From Saprospiraceae bacterium (lineage in GTDB: Bacteria > Bacteroidota > Bacteroidia > Chitinophagales > Saprospiraceae), in NCBI GenBank assembly GCA_028280415.1, contig JANQLV010000059.1, positions 1 through 64,000 on the forward strand: DNA of 64,000 nt, given 5' to 3'. Positions 8,655-17,501 of this stretch are shown here, piece by piece; position 1 is the stretch's first letter; each line of letters opens with the position of its first letter. The notes below the pieces were generated by a model. It did no database searches, was not told where the DNA came from, and was given only the letters and a program-made list of their open reading frames with translations. The translations under genes were made by a program, and so were the position numbers.

Positions 8655-9308
8655 TTAATCATTATGATAATCGATTTTTTGAAAACTATTCATAGAAACA
8701 CCATAAATATAAATTTCAACCCACGATTTAACTTCTTTTTCATATTTATCCCAAAAACTGCTATCCCCGATTTTTCCTGGCGTTGGAATAAATGCAAGTA
8801 CAAAGTCATTACTAATTAAATGCACGAGTTGACTTCTAATAATATTCATCCTTGATTCGATGAAATCTCTTCTACCTGCATTTGTCTTTTGGTTAAGGCC
8901 CTGAATGAAAAGAAATTGATTAGCATTTGAACAGATCAATTTTCCAAAATCTGTTGTGAAAGCATGAAGACTTGTTTCAAATTCTGATTCACAGGCAAAC
9001 AAAATATTGGTGTTAATTTTAGAATTGCTACATCCTTTTCTAATATCTTCTATTTCTAATTGGGCTGTAACACTAATATCAAAAAGCCATTCGCCAGCTA
9101 GTTTTTTATTAGGATTATTGGGGTCAATCGATTGATAGTTGGTTTTGGCAAACTTAAAATGATTTTTCAGTTTATCTCCAATCAGGCTAACAAAGAAAGA
9201 TGATCTATATGGATTATCTCCTTTTAATTCTTCTCTGTCTTTTGCACCAAAAGCTTGAAGGAAAGAATCATAAACTATTTTCCCGACTTCTTTATTGGAT
9301 AACCTCAT
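8655..9308 (-). CDS. Hypothetical protein, possible PD-(D/E)XK-like fold
   Basis: A soluble protein of 217 residues without signal peptide. I do not recognise the family. A stretch EWLFDISVTAQLEIED...NILFACESEFE...FGKLICSNANQFLFIQGL places an Asp, an E-x-E and a later hydrophobic strand roughly as in restriction-endonuclease-like folds, but this is weak. The start ATG follows an AT-rich 279-bp gap. No defence partners are adjacent. It could be a nuclease-like or unrelated protein. Confidence 0.55.
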   Translation of the reverse strand: MRLSNKEVGKIVYDSFLQAFGAKDREELKGDNPYRSSFFVSLIGDKLKNHFKFAKTNYQSIDPNNPNKKLAGEWLFDISVTAQLEIEDIRKGCSNSKINTNILFACESEFETSLHAFTTDFGKLICSNANQFLFIQGLNQKTNAGRRDFIESRMNIIRSQLVHLISNDFVLAFIPTPGKIGDSSFWDKYEKEVKSWVEIYIYGVSMNSFQKIDYHND

Positions 9309-9587
9309 TCAAATATTAATTCCTGTGCTATTGACTAAAATAATATTACATCCACAAGGTTTTATTAATCATTTTGTGAAATAATATATTCAAATGCCCG
9401 AAGATAAGTTTCAAAACTTTTAATCCTCCTTATTTTTGTTTCTTATTTTAAATTTTCCCTTGTATACTTTGCCGAACAAAATAATTACGTTTGACTTTTG
9501 AATAAAAACAGTTTTGTGATACTTGTTAACAGTTTTTTGTTCTGCAATAGCTATGCCGTCTTATGCTCCTTTATCGGCAGTTTTCTT

Positions 9588-10871
9588 TTAGTTTCGGATA
9601 TTCAATAGCTCTGCTTCCAGTTCTGTTTTTGCATTTTCCTCCTGGGGTGATAACATGCCATTTAGCAAATCATTGCCTTCATAGGGATCATTGAGCAGGT
9701 CATACAACTCTTCATTTCCATTTGAATTAATAATGAGTTTATATGCTCCATTACTGATGGTCCATAAGTCATCTGTCCCGTTACTCATTTCTGAATACTG
9801 AAATTGCCGGTGTGTGAATTCACTACTTAAAAGAGACTTAAAACTCTTGCTGTCATTGATTTCAGAAATATTAATTCCTGCTAACTCCGCAATCGTACTG
9901 AAAAGATCGGTACTACATATCAAGCTGTTATCTTCACCGGTTCGGCTCACTCCTTTTCCAGAAATGAACATTGGTACATTAATTCCCCCCTGATACAGGC
10001 TTCCTTTAACCATATTCGTTGAATATGGCAATTGAGCCACTTGATTAGGGGTTCCATTATCTCCCATAAATATTATGATTGTATTGTCCAAGTCTCCTTC
10101 GGGGATTTCTGTTAAAAGTCGTCCTATTTGAAAATCCATAGCTTCAATTGCGGCCATATAATAGGGGAGAGGGTCCAATCCATTCGTGTAGTCTGGCAAA
10201 TTCCCCTGAGCATGCATTTCATTGGGCGGAACATGGAAAGGAGTGTGTGGCGCATTATACGCTAACCAAAGAAACCAGGGTTTGGACTGGCTGTTAAGCC
10301 AGTTAATTGATAAATCCGTAAATGCTTTTGAAATATATTCTGTCTGGAGACTACCAATGCCGTCTTCGGTTAATTGCCATTGATAATAGTCCTGAACACC
10401 ACCCCTTATTAAACCAGCATAATAATCTAATCCAAAGGATTCTGGATTGATGCTTGTGTTATTACCCGATAAATGCCATTTACCAATAATCGCGGTAGAG
10501 TAAGCATCATTTGTTTGTTCACTAATATATTGCTGTAGAATTTTTTCTGACTGATTCAATTCATCATTTGCCCATTTTACGCCCGTTCTATATCCATACT
10601 TACCGGTAATTATGGAGGCTCTGGTAGGGGAACAGATCGGATTAACCCAAAGATTATTAAAGGTCAAACCTTCATTTTTTAAATTGTCCAGATTCGGTGT
10701 ATTGGGCTTGATACTACCTTCCGAAAAACCTTGTGTCGCATCCTTACCCATATCATCAGCGATTATCAGGAGAATATTGGGGCTGTCTGGATCATTCGTA
10801 TCGGCTGATTCATCCTCTTTATTGCAAGTACAAAAGAGCGCTATAATTAAAAGTATCGAGATATATTTCAT
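9588..10871 (-). CDS. Sulfatase lipoprotein (formylglycine-dependent, Cys type)
   Basis: The protein hydrolyses sulfate esters, probably of glycans or small molecules, in the periplasm or on the surface. A lipobox precedes CTCNKED. NILLIIADDMG (residues about 32-42) supplies the first metal-binding Asp pair, and CSPTRAS at about residue 80 is the C-x-P-x-R signature whose Cys becomes formylglycine. HLSGN, APHTPFH and IIFMGDNGTPN follow as in the family. Length 427 is slightly short but complete. No maturase gene (anSME or FGE) and no polysaccharide-utilisation genes lie nearby, so maturation must come from elsewhere and the substrate is unknown. Confidence 0.92.
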   Translation of the reverse strand: MKYISILLIIALFCTCNKEDESADTNDPDSPNILLIIADDMGKDATQGFSEGSIKPNTPNLDNLKNEGLTFNNLWVNPICSPTRASIITGKYGYRTGVKWANDELNQSEKILQQYISEQTNDAYSTAIIGKWHLSGNNTSINPESFGLDYYAGLIRGGVQDYYQWQLTEDGIGSLQTEYISKAFTDLSINWLNSQSKPWFLWLAYNAPHTPFHVPPNEMHAQGNLPDYTNGLDPLPYYMAAIEAMDFQIGRLLTEIPEGDLDNTIIIFMGDNGTPNQVAQLPYSTNMVKGSLYQGGINVPMFISGKGVSRTGEDNSLICSTDLFSTIAELAGINISEINDSKSFKSLLSSEFTHRQFQYSEMSNGTDDLWTISNGAYKLIINSNGNEELYDLLNDPYEGNDLLNGMLSPQEENAKTELEAELLNIRN

Positions 10872-11001
10872 GTGCTGTCTGGTGTGGATTAATTAGGAGA
10901 CTGCTATCATAAGCCTTGTTCTTCTTCGGATTTTGGATTTAAAAAATCTAATATAAGAAAGATTTGAGTACTGTAGAAAAAGTAATTCGGTATTTTAGGG
11001 A

Positions 11002-11091
11002 GTGTGTTTTGGATATAGATGAGGCAAAAAACACAGTCGTAGCATCGCTACGGCGAGTATTTCTAACGAAATATAGATTCAAAAGACACCG
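11002..11091. repeat. Imperfect palindromic element (REP/RNA-hairpin-like)
   Basis: A central perfect hairpin CGTAGC-ATC-GCTACG (11038-11052) is flanked by longer imperfect arms: GTGTTTTGGATATAG on the left and, reversed, GTCTTTTGAATCTATA on the right. The whole of about 90 bases could fold into one structure. It lies in the non-coding stretch 10872-11320, where I see no gene. Its design suggests a dispersed repeat family in this genome. Confidence 0.5.
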
Positions 11092-11320
11092 ATAAAATGC
11101 AGTAGTATTTCTTCTGAAAAGGGCCATAAAAATAATTTGTCCTTTATTAGGGAAACCATATAATATATACCATTGGCATGGCCTCCAAACTTAAAATAGT
11201 TTGTCAGTTTCTCGTCAAATTACTCATAATCCAGTTTCCTATTCTTATTACTCATAAACATTGTAGCGCCTTGTTTTTTGTATCTTTATAATAGTCTTTT
11301 ACTCAAAAAAATAGTGCATT

Positions 11321-11920
11321 ATGGCATTCTACGATAAATTGAAATGGATTCTCGGAATTTTAATGGTTTTTGCTCTAATCATTGCCACAAATCTAATAGA
11401 CAAGAACAATTTCGTTCGTGTAAGAGATTCTGTCGTAACCATTTATGAGGATAGATTAATCGCAAAGGATCTGATTTTTGAGATGTTGAAATCTGTTCAA
11501 CAAAAAGAAATCGCTGTGAGGTTATCAGATTCCACTTTTTTTAATCAAAGAAGTTTGAAAGTTAATAATAATCTAAAATCTTTAATTTCTAGTTTTGAGC
11601 AAACAAAACTGACAACTGAAGAGAATAAAGTATTCGATGATTTAAAGAAAAATTTTCAGTTGCTATTCGATTCGGAAGATCAATATTTAAACTCCGATTA
11701 TAAAGATAATTCGCAAGTTGTCAGTCATATTGAGAGTATAAAAGAAAATCTTGATGGTTTGTCTAAAATTCAGCTTATTGAAGGTAGTAGACAAATGTCA
11801 ATCAGCAAGCGCGCTCTTGACACAATTAAATTATTCACACAAATCGAGATTTATCTATTGGTTTTCTTGGCCATTGTGATTCAGATTATTGTTATGTACA
11901 AACCCAAAGAGAACCCTTAA
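11321..11920 (+). CDS. Membrane protein with four-helix-bundle sensor-like domain
   Basis: A transmembrane helix near the N-terminus (WILGILMVFALIIATNLI) and another near the C-terminus (IEIYLLVFLAIVIQIIVMY) enclose about 140 extracytoplasmic residues predicted to be helical (DSVVTIYEDRLIAKDLIFEMLKSVQQKEIAV). This resembles the four-helix-bundle ligand-binding region of chemoreceptors, but the protein ends right after TM2 with no signalling domain. It may be a stand-alone sensor partner or a membrane spacer. No neighbour clarifies its role. TATCTTTA at 11281 is a weak -7 box candidate. Confidence 0.65.
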   Translation: MAFYDKLKWILGILMVFALIIATNLIDKNNFVRVRDSVVTIYEDRLIAKDLIFEMLKSVQQKEIAVRLSDSTFFNQRSLKVNNNLKSLISSFEQTKLTTEENKVFDDLKKNFQLLFDSEDQYLNSDYKDNSQVVSHIESIKENLDGLSKIQLIEGSRQMSISKRALDTIKLFTQIEIYLLVFLAIVIQIIVMYKPKENP

Positions 11921-12461
11921 ATCCGGTTTTCCCTTTCTAAATAATTGAATTCTCAACCAATTTGCTAATTGTTGCAAAACGCTTAGTGTAAATGACTTAT
12001 ACCTATCCCATATGGGGATTCGCACTTTGTTCTACACCGGTTATGTTTTTGTTCAATGGCATACAATTAGTATCGTGTAGTAGCGATTGTATAAATAATC
12101 CCTCTTCAACCAAAGGGTATCTACCTGAGATACATTAGAAGTGATGTCAAAGAATTCTAAAAGAATCCCGTTTGTATTATGTCGCCGGTTTTTCGAATTT
12201 CAAGCCTCGAAATTCGGAATATGATTTTGCTTCGATATTTAGCAATAAGCCATTTTATTCATTATTATTGAATAATCAAAATATAACATTTAACAGGCAA
12301 ATTTTAACTTTAGTAAAAGATGAAAATATCTTAATAAAGAAGACAAAACAAGATTAATAAACCATTTTCAAATATTTAATCGGATAAAAATTCATATTTA
12401 ATTTGATAATAAGTCAAAATTTACTTCCGTTCAACATATTTTTATTTTTAACAATATGTTC

Positions 12462-12469
12462 TATATTTG
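12462..12469 (+). promoter_or_regulatory. Candidate Bacteroidota -7 promoter box
   Basis: TATATTTG matches the Bacteroidota -7 consensus TANNTTTG exactly and lies about 100 bases before the phosphoesterase ATG. A clear -33 TTTG is not seen. The rest of 11921-12571 shows no supportable gene. Confidence 0.35.
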
Positions 12470-12571
12470 TATTAATGCCTTTTGCTGATGTTTAATTTTT
12501 TCGGATCTGCTTTAATAAAGGGTATATAATAGAATATTTCATTTTTAATAATTGTAAAACAAAAAACCAAA

Positions 12572-13549
12572 ATGGGAAAAGTCTTCGAACGAGTAGTAAT
12601 TGTTTTTTTAGAAAATACAATGCGAAGTTCCGCATTAGCCAATCCTTACTTAAATAAACTTAGGAAAAAAGGAGTGTTTATGACAAATGCGCAGGGGGTC
12701 ACCCATCCATCACAACCCAATTACATTGCAACCATTGCGGGGGACACAATGGGAATAGCGGATGATAAGGCCCATTATATGGATTGGTACTGGTTGACAG
12801 CAGATTCAGAACAAGGCAGGACTACAGGAAGCTACCGCTTTCACCAAGAGGGTTTTAGTCCAGTTACTATTGTTGACCTGCTCGAATCAAATAACCTGAG
12901 TTGGAAGTGCTATGCCGAAGACCTTCCGGCTGATGCAGAATACAAAAACAAACTTCAATTCGATCTGAATAAATCACCCGCCGAGAATTTAGCCAATGTT
13001 CCATCAGACGAGGGACTTTTTCCTTATGCAAGAAAGCATGTCCCCTTTCTTTCTTTTCCGAGTATTGTTTCTAATCCAAAACGGTTGGCCCGAATCGTTA
13101 ACGCAAGTGAATTTGAAATTGATCTGAAGTACGAGAGCGGTTCTTGTAAATTACCTCATTTCAGTTTTTATGTACCTAATTTGTTGAATGATGGGCATAA
13201 TGTAACTGAAGAGATATTTCGACCAGCAGCGAATAATATCGACCTCGGTCCCAATACCGCTAACCTCGACAATATGGCAAAATTTCTGGAGTCTTTCTTA
13301 GGGGATGATCCTGTAGCTAAATTTCCGCCAGAGACGCTTATCGTTATCACTTTTGATGAAGCTTATCCATATCCATTTGATTATGGAATCTATACCTTAT
13401 TAATTGGGGACTTTCTTGAAGCAGGCACTATAAACACTGAGCCGGTCAACCATTATAATTTATTGCGGTCTATAGAAGATAATTTTGGACTGGGTTCACT
13501 AAAACGCCACGATGCTATGGCTCGCCCTTATTGGTTTTTACGTGACTAA
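12572..13549 (+). CDS. Phosphoesterase-family acid phosphatase-like protein
   Basis: The protein belongs to the alkaline-phosphatase superfamily branch that includes phospholipase C and acid phosphatases. FERVVIVFLENT supplies the first metal/Asn site, THPSQPNYIATIAGD the nucleophile region, GHNV a further motif, and LIVITFDEAYPYPFDYGIYTLLIGDF the second metal site. At 325 residues it matches acid-phosphatase-type members. No signal peptide is evident, so it is either cytoplasmic or exported without a classical signal; this is unusual, as relatives are mostly secreted. The gene stands alone, and the substrate is unknown. Confidence 0.82.
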   Translation: MGKVFERVVIVFLENTMRSSALANPYLNKLRKKGVFMTNAQGVTHPSQPNYIATIAGDTMGIADDKAHYMDWYWLTADSEQGRTTGSYRFHQEGFSPVTIVDLLESNNLSWKCYAEDLPADAEYKNKLQFDLNKSPAENLANVPSDEGLFPYARKHVPFLSFPSIVSNPKRLARIVNASEFEIDLKYESGSCKLPHFSFYVPNLLNDGHNVTEEIFRPAANNIDLGPNTANLDNMAKFLESFLGDDPVAKFPPETLIVITFDEAYPYPFDYGIYTLLIGDFLEAGTINTEPVNHYNLLRSIEDNFGLGSLKRHDAMARPYWFLRD

Positions 13550-13624
13550 AAAATGCTAACAAAACATCTCAAAAAAAGCAGCAGTATTGTTTTTCAATGA
13601 CTTTCAAATAGACCATCTATCTAT

Positions 13625-13768
13625 TTATTGGTTCAGGAATTTGGCACTTAAGATTGATGCACTTACAGGTCGTGTTAGATTATAAGCAATAATGCGTTTT
13701 TTTTCACCAGGATTAATCTTTTCGGGCAGAAATTCCTTTACACGTATGCAGATTTTAGGTTTTTGCAT
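13625..13768 (-). CDS. Small ORF downstream of SnoaL-like gene (47 codons)
   Basis: An ATG ten bases after the stop of the SnoaL-like gene opens a 47-residue frame, basic and protein-like in composition (MQKPKICIRVKEFLPEKINP...). The close spacing on the same strand suggests translation from the same transcript. I do not recognise it; it may instead be a remnant of a larger gene. No other evidence supports it. Confidence 0.3.
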   Translation of the reverse strand: MQKPKICIRVKEFLPEKINPGEKKRIIAYNLTRPVSASILSAKFLNQ

Positions 13769-13777
13769 CGCTGAAAA

Positions 13778-14257
13778 TTAGTAGACGCCGTTTGAATTTC
13801 GAATTTTTCCGCCTGTCAGCAAATTGTAAAAACGCATAAATCCATCCATTGGTTGAAGAGCATCCCAATGGTCAGCTATTTCTCCGTTTTTTATGAGCCA
13901 AATATCAATTATGTTTAATCCTTTTTGGTCATTTCCGCGATGCCGGGCCTTTATGGTTGCATGTGAATGAAAAATTACAAAATCGCCATCCGCGTAAATA
14001 TGTTTGACATCATAAGCATATTCGGGATTTGATTTGGTGAAATCTTTTACATACTTAATCAAGGCAGTCATCCCATCTGGAATTCCTCTGTTGTGTTGGG
14101 TATAGACTTGATTGCCAAATTTCTCGGCAACGTAATCAAAATCATGATTATTCATTAGATTTTGGATAAAATCAATAACCAATTTTACATTTTTTACTTC
14201 CTGGTCGGACCAGCTATCTTTCTTAAGAGCATCGAATTTGAGCTGTATGGTGTTCAT
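13778..14257 (-). CDS. SnoaL-like / NTF2-fold protein
   Basis: A 159-residue cytoplasmic protein with the SnoaL-like polyketide-cyclase/NTF2 pattern: VIDFIQNLMNNHDFDYVAEKFGNQVYTQHNRGIPDG, HIYADGDFVIFHSHATI, IIDIWLIKNGEIADHWDALQ. Such proteins often act as small-molecule isomerases or as predicted ester cyclases. It is divergent from an HxlR regulator gene with two operator-like repeats in between, so it is probably that regulator's target. HxlR proteins often respond to reactive aldehydes or quinones, which suggests a detoxification role, by inference. Confidence 0.8.
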   Translation of the reverse strand: MNTIQLKFDALKKDSWSDQEVKNVKLVIDFIQNLMNNHDFDYVAEKFGNQVYTQHNRGIPDGMTALIKYVKDFTKSNPEYAYDVKHIYADGDFVIFHSHATIKARHRGNDQKGLNIIDIWLIKNGEIADHWDALQPMDGFMRFYNLLTGGKIRNSNGVY

Positions 14258-14291
14258 TATTTAAGGTATTGGATTTTGAAAAAATTATTAA

Positions 14292-14342
14292 CTTGCAAAA
14301 TAAAAGTAAAGCAAAATTACTAATTCTCTTGCAAAATGCAAG
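14292..14342. promoter_or_regulatory. Paired operator sites between SnoaL-like and HxlR genes
   Basis: The sequence CTTGCAAAATGCAAG (14328-14342) is an inverted repeat (CTTGCA/TGCAAG). A second copy with two changes, CTTGCAAAATAAAAG, starts 36 bases upstream (14292). Both lie in the divergent intergenic region, the typical place for HxlR dimer binding. Confidence 0.5.
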
Positions 14343-14360
14343 TAAACAATCAAAATAATT

Positions 14361-14750
14361 ATGCGATCGGACTGCCCAATTAGTTATGCTTTAGATTTTT
14401 TTGGAGATAAATGGACCTTTTTGATCATTCGAGACCTCGTATTCGATGGTAAAATATTTTATTCTGACTTCCTCAATTCGAAGGAGGGAATAGCAACCAA
14501 TATATTATCTGATCGCTTGAAAAAGCTGGAGAGTAATGGGATAATCGAATCAAGGGTATATCAAAAACTAAAGACAAAAAAGGAGTATTCTTTGACAGAA
14601 AAAGGCAAGAATCTAGTACCGGTATTAGTGGAATTAATCTTGTGGTCCGCGAAGTATGATAATAATTTAGCTGTACCCCGGGAGTTTCTCGATAAGGCAA
14701 AGACAGAAAAAGAAAAGTTAATCGCAAGGATTATTTCAGGAATAGATTAA
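14361..14750 (+). CDS. HxlR-family winged-helix regulator
   Basis: The start MRSDCPISYALDFFGDKWTFLIIRDLVFDGKIFYSDF is the HxlR/MarR-like signature, followed by the recognition helix EGIATNILSDRLKKLESNGII and wing KTKKEYSLTEKGKNLVPVL. The N-terminal Cys (residue 5) is at the position used for thiol sensing in some family members. At 129 residues it is complete. It is divergent from the SnoaL-like gene, and the repeats between them suggest that it controls that gene and itself. Confidence 0.92.
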   Translation: MRSDCPISYALDFFGDKWTFLIIRDLVFDGKIFYSDFLNSKEGIATNILSDRLKKLESNGIIESRVYQKLKTKKEYSLTEKGKNLVPVLVELILWSAKYDNNLAVPREFLDKAKTEKEKLIARIISGID

Positions 14751-14795
14751 TTATAGATTATATGCTGTACAAATGAGTAGCTGCGCATAGGAGGC

Positions 14796-15635
14796 TTATG
14801 GTATTCGGCTTTTCAGTTCTTTATATCTAATGGTGGCTAAATCACTGGGTTCTCCCTTTTTACAAAAATCCAGTTTAGCAAGTCTTCGATTAGGGTTTTC
14901 TACCACTAATTTTCCATTTCTTACTTTTTGGTCTAATGCCTCAATAGCTTCCTTAAATCTACTATCACGTTTAGCCTTATCATAAAAGGATAGGGTATAA
15001 CAGTAGTAAAACAGGTTGTACCTTAAAAAAGGAAATTCAGTTTGCATAAACAATGTTCCAATCCCGAAGTGGCAAGGACCTAGCGGCCTTTTTATTTCCC
15101 AATGCCTTAAAAGGGAGTCAACAGCATTATCGAGTCTTTTATCTTTGTTGAGAAACTTCGTAAATCTGAATGCATCAAGTGCTTCAAGTGTAACTCCCGG
15201 ATTGGATAGGTCCATATCGGGACTTTTGCCCATTTTAGTTCTATTGCATCTCCAGCCCCCATCTTCATGCTGAATTTCAAACAAATGATCATAGCTTGAT
15301 TTCAATCGTTCGTCTTGAGAAAAGCCCATATAACATAAAACCCTAAGCGCAGTGATGGTCTGACAGGGAAACATTGTTCCGGAAGGTGAAATTTTAAACC
15401 TTCCATCTGGTCTTAATACACTAAAGAATTTTTCTGCAATTCCTCTTATTTCTTCATCTTTTTGAGTAAATCCAAGTTCAGAAAGTATGATAGCTACATC
15501 TCTGGCAGAAAATGGAGATCCTTTTCCAATTCTATTGTCAGGACTTGTCCAAAAATCCCCGCCAAGATGATTCTGTTTTGATTTGATGAACTCTATGTCC
15601 GACTTGTACTGTTTTCGAATATTCATACTTATCAT
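14796..15635 (-). CDS. Prenyltransferase/squalene-oxidase-repeat-like protein
   Basis: The protein reads as an alpha/alpha toroid repeat family: repeated motifs such as GGDFWTSPDNRIGKGSPFSARDVAIILSELGF, DGRFKISPSG, DGGWRCNRTKMGKSPDMDLSNPGVTLEALDAFRF. I chose the start MISMNIRK just after the stop of the upstream ankyrin gene; a longer frame overlaps that gene by 62 bases. Length is about 279 residues, shorter than true cyclases, and no DXDD acid motif is visible, so it may not be a terpene cyclase. It appears to be co-transcribed with the ankyrin protein. Function unknown. Confidence 0.6.
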   Translation of the reverse strand: MISMNIRKQYKSDIEFIKSKQNHLGGDFWTSPDNRIGKGSPFSARDVAIILSELGFTQKDEEIRGIAEKFFSVLRPDGRFKISPSGTMFPCQTITALRVLCYMGFSQDERLKSSYDHLFEIQHEDGGWRCNRTKMGKSPDMDLSNPGVTLEALDAFRFTKFLNKDKRLDNAVDSLLRHWEIKRPLGPCHFGIGTLFMQTEFPFLRYNLFYYCYTLSFYDKAKRDSRFKEAIEALDQKVRNGKLVVENPNRRLAKLDFCKKGEPSDLATIRYKELKSRIP

Positions 15636-15657
15636 TTTAGCATTAACTGCATTTTCT

Positions 15658-16386
15658 TCATTCGGGCAGATATTCTCCAAAAAGATTCCAGTCCATTGCA
15701 TTGCCCCATCCATGGCCATGATCGCTTGTATTTTTAATCTTATGAGCTTCTCCTATTGAATAGTCCCCATATGCTAATAGAGCCAATATTTTTCCAGGTC
15801 TTAAATGTTCACTTGCCCAGCTCAATGGTGTAGCTCCATTCACATCTTTTGCTCTTTTATCTGCCCCATGCTCTATTAATAATTGTATGATTCGTTCATC
15901 AGCATATGCTGCGGCTCTGTGCAAGGGAGTTTCTCCTTTTGTTCTAACATCTCTCATAAATGCTCCCGTTTCAATATCAGGAATGGTGCTTGCATTGACG
16001 TTTGCTCCTTTTTCCAGTAGTAAACGAACTACATAATAGTAATATGGACGCCCCGCTTTGCTTAATGCATTATGTAGTGGCGTTTCATTGGTTTTATCCA
16101 GGTGGCAATTAACATTTGCTCCTTGATTTATTAAAAAATCGCACACCTTCCAATGACCGAAAAATGCAGCATTTCCCAATTCATCATTCACGTTTATACT
16201 TTCTAAAGACCCTCCTTTTTCTAATACCATTCTCAATCCTGTAACATCATTATAATACACTAACCATTGAAGAGGCTTGACTTGCCCTTCTTTGAGCAGT
16301 TCCTGCCAGTTTGATACTTTAAATAAGTCAACTATATAATCTGTTCTACCTCTGCTGATGAGTTCTATTATTTTTGATGCTTCCAT
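15658..16386 (-). CDS. Ankyrin-repeat protein
   Basis: Four or five ankyrin repeats cover the 242 residues: GNAAFFGHWKVCDFLINQGANVN, TPLHNALSKAGRPYYYYVVRLLLEKGANVN, TPLHRAAAYADERIIQLLIEHGADKR and ATPLSWASEHLRPGKI. No signal peptide or enzyme domain is present, so it is probably a cytoplasmic protein-binding scaffold. It is upstream of, and on the same strand as, a toroid-repeat protein gene whose likely start lies about 20 bases downstream, so the two may work as a pair. Confidence 0.85.
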   Translation of the reverse strand: MEASKIIELISRGRTDYIVDLFKVSNWQELLKEGQVKPLQWLVYYNDVTGLRMVLEKGGSLESINVNDELGNAAFFGHWKVCDFLINQGANVNCHLDKTNETPLHNALSKAGRPYYYYVVRLLLEKGANVNASTIPDIETGAFMRDVRTKGETPLHRAAAYADERIIQLLIEHGADKRAKDVNGATPLSWASEHLRPGKILALLAYGDYSIGEAHKIKNTSDHGHGWGNAMDWNLFGEYLPE

Positions 16387-16409
16387 TTTTCATTTAGCTT
16401 ATTCAGTAT

Positions 16410-16586
16410 TCAAATATACATGATTTGGTTTTTCTTTTTTGCCCACTTTGCCATCCAATATGAACGAAGATTGTTGATGTGGACAAATTGTTCGCCAATA
16501 CTTCTTCCTTTTCCCTGAAGCTTTAATTTAAGCCACTTGGGATCAATAGTCTCTAATAAATAAAATGTGACTTTATTACTCAAGTG
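16410..16586 (-). pseudogene. DinB-family protein, decayed fragment
   Basis: An open stretch without ATG reads ...NKVTFYLLETIDPKWLKLKL then QGKGRSIGEQFVHINNLRSY and WMAKWAKKK before a stop. The order (short helix with LLETI, GRSIGEQFVHINNLRSYW) is typical of the N-terminal half of DinB/DUF664 four-helix proteins, where this His is a metal ligand. The rest of the gene is missing. It lies between the hydrolase and ankyrin genes. Confidence 0.5.
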
Positions 16587-16603
16587 CTATGAGTCAAGTA
16601 AAT

Positions 16604-17494
16604 TTAGCCTGTAGTGATGGAATCGATCCAGTTCTTTATGATTTTATCTGCCAGTTTAACCGTTGATTTGCCATGTGAACCATTTTCTATCAAGTGATAT
16701 TGTTTATCATCACAGCCCCACTCATTAAATATCAAATCACAGCCTTTTTTATCGACAATATTATCGTTCGTTCCGTAAAGCAAGAGCAATGGGCATTCGG
16801 CTTTTTTTGAATGATCAGGCATTGAATCCATTATTTTTCTGGCCTCCATCATCATATACAAGCTGAAATATTTTACGAGTAAAGGGTCATTTGCTCTTGT
16901 TTTGGCTTCTTTGCGATCGTCAATATTTTCAATTAAATCAGGATCGCCGGCCATATTGACGACCGGTTTATGTTTTGCAAAAATGTAAAACCATGCATAC
17001 TTTAAATAATCATAGAAACTGGGAGACATGCCTTTGGATACTTTCAGGATATAGGCGGGATTTACCAAAATTACTCCGCTGATGTTTTTCATTTTTTCCA
17101 CGATTGCAGTTGAGATTGCACAGGACATACTATGCCCATAAAGTATGATCGGGTGATTTTGGGTTTTATAGTCAAAGTCCTGACTTATTATTTCAATGTA
17201 ATCATCTATAAAAAGATAGAAATCGGAGATGTCTCCGCGTTTGCCATCTGAATATCCGCTCCCGCGAGGATGTATAAGTACTACTCTGTTTTGATTATTA
17301 CTCAATTGCTCGATTATATCTGTTTCATTATTATGATTTATTCCCGTAATTCCTGAAATTAAAAAGATCGTTGATTTATAATCCTGAACCGGTTTATAAT
17401 CGTAAACGAAAATCTTGCTACCATCTTTGACTTGGAAAAAATGACCTTCACTGTTATTCGGTATCTCAGGACGGGGAGGGCTTTTAGTTGACAT
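16604..17494 (-). CDS. Alpha/beta hydrolase (serine type)
   Basis: A cytoplasmic lipase/esterase-like hydrolase of 296 residues. Oxyanion region LISGITG, then HPRGSGYSDGKRGD, nucleophile elbow ILYGHSMSCAIS (Ser near residue 123), acid in LLLYGTNDNIVD and His in IENGSHGKST complete the triad. It resembles monoacylglycerol-lipase-like members with a lid region between the nucleophile and the acid. The gene is flanked on both sides by decayed gene pieces (DinB and SDR), so it may be a survivor of a once larger cluster. Confidence 0.85.
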   Translation of the reverse strand: MSTKSPPRPEIPNNSEGHFFQVKDGSKIFVYDYKPVQDYKSTIFLISGITGINHNNETDIIEQLSNNQNRVVLIHPRGSGYSDGKRGDISDFYLFIDDYIEIISQDFDYKTQNHPIILYGHSMSCAISTAIVEKMKNISGVILVNPAYILKVSKGMSPSFYDYLKYAWFYIFAKHKPVVNMAGDPDLIENIDDRKEAKTRANDPLLVKYFSLYMMMEARKIMDSMPDHSKKAECPLLLLYGTNDNIVDKKGCDLIFNEWGCDDKQYHLIENGSHGKSTVKLADKIIKNWIDSITTG

Positions 17495-17501
17495 AGAGGA
17501 T

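Noticed and set aside
12172-12357. Plus-strand frame of 61 codons with TTG start
   Set aside because: AT-rich chance frame in a gene-free region, no domain, no upstream signal.
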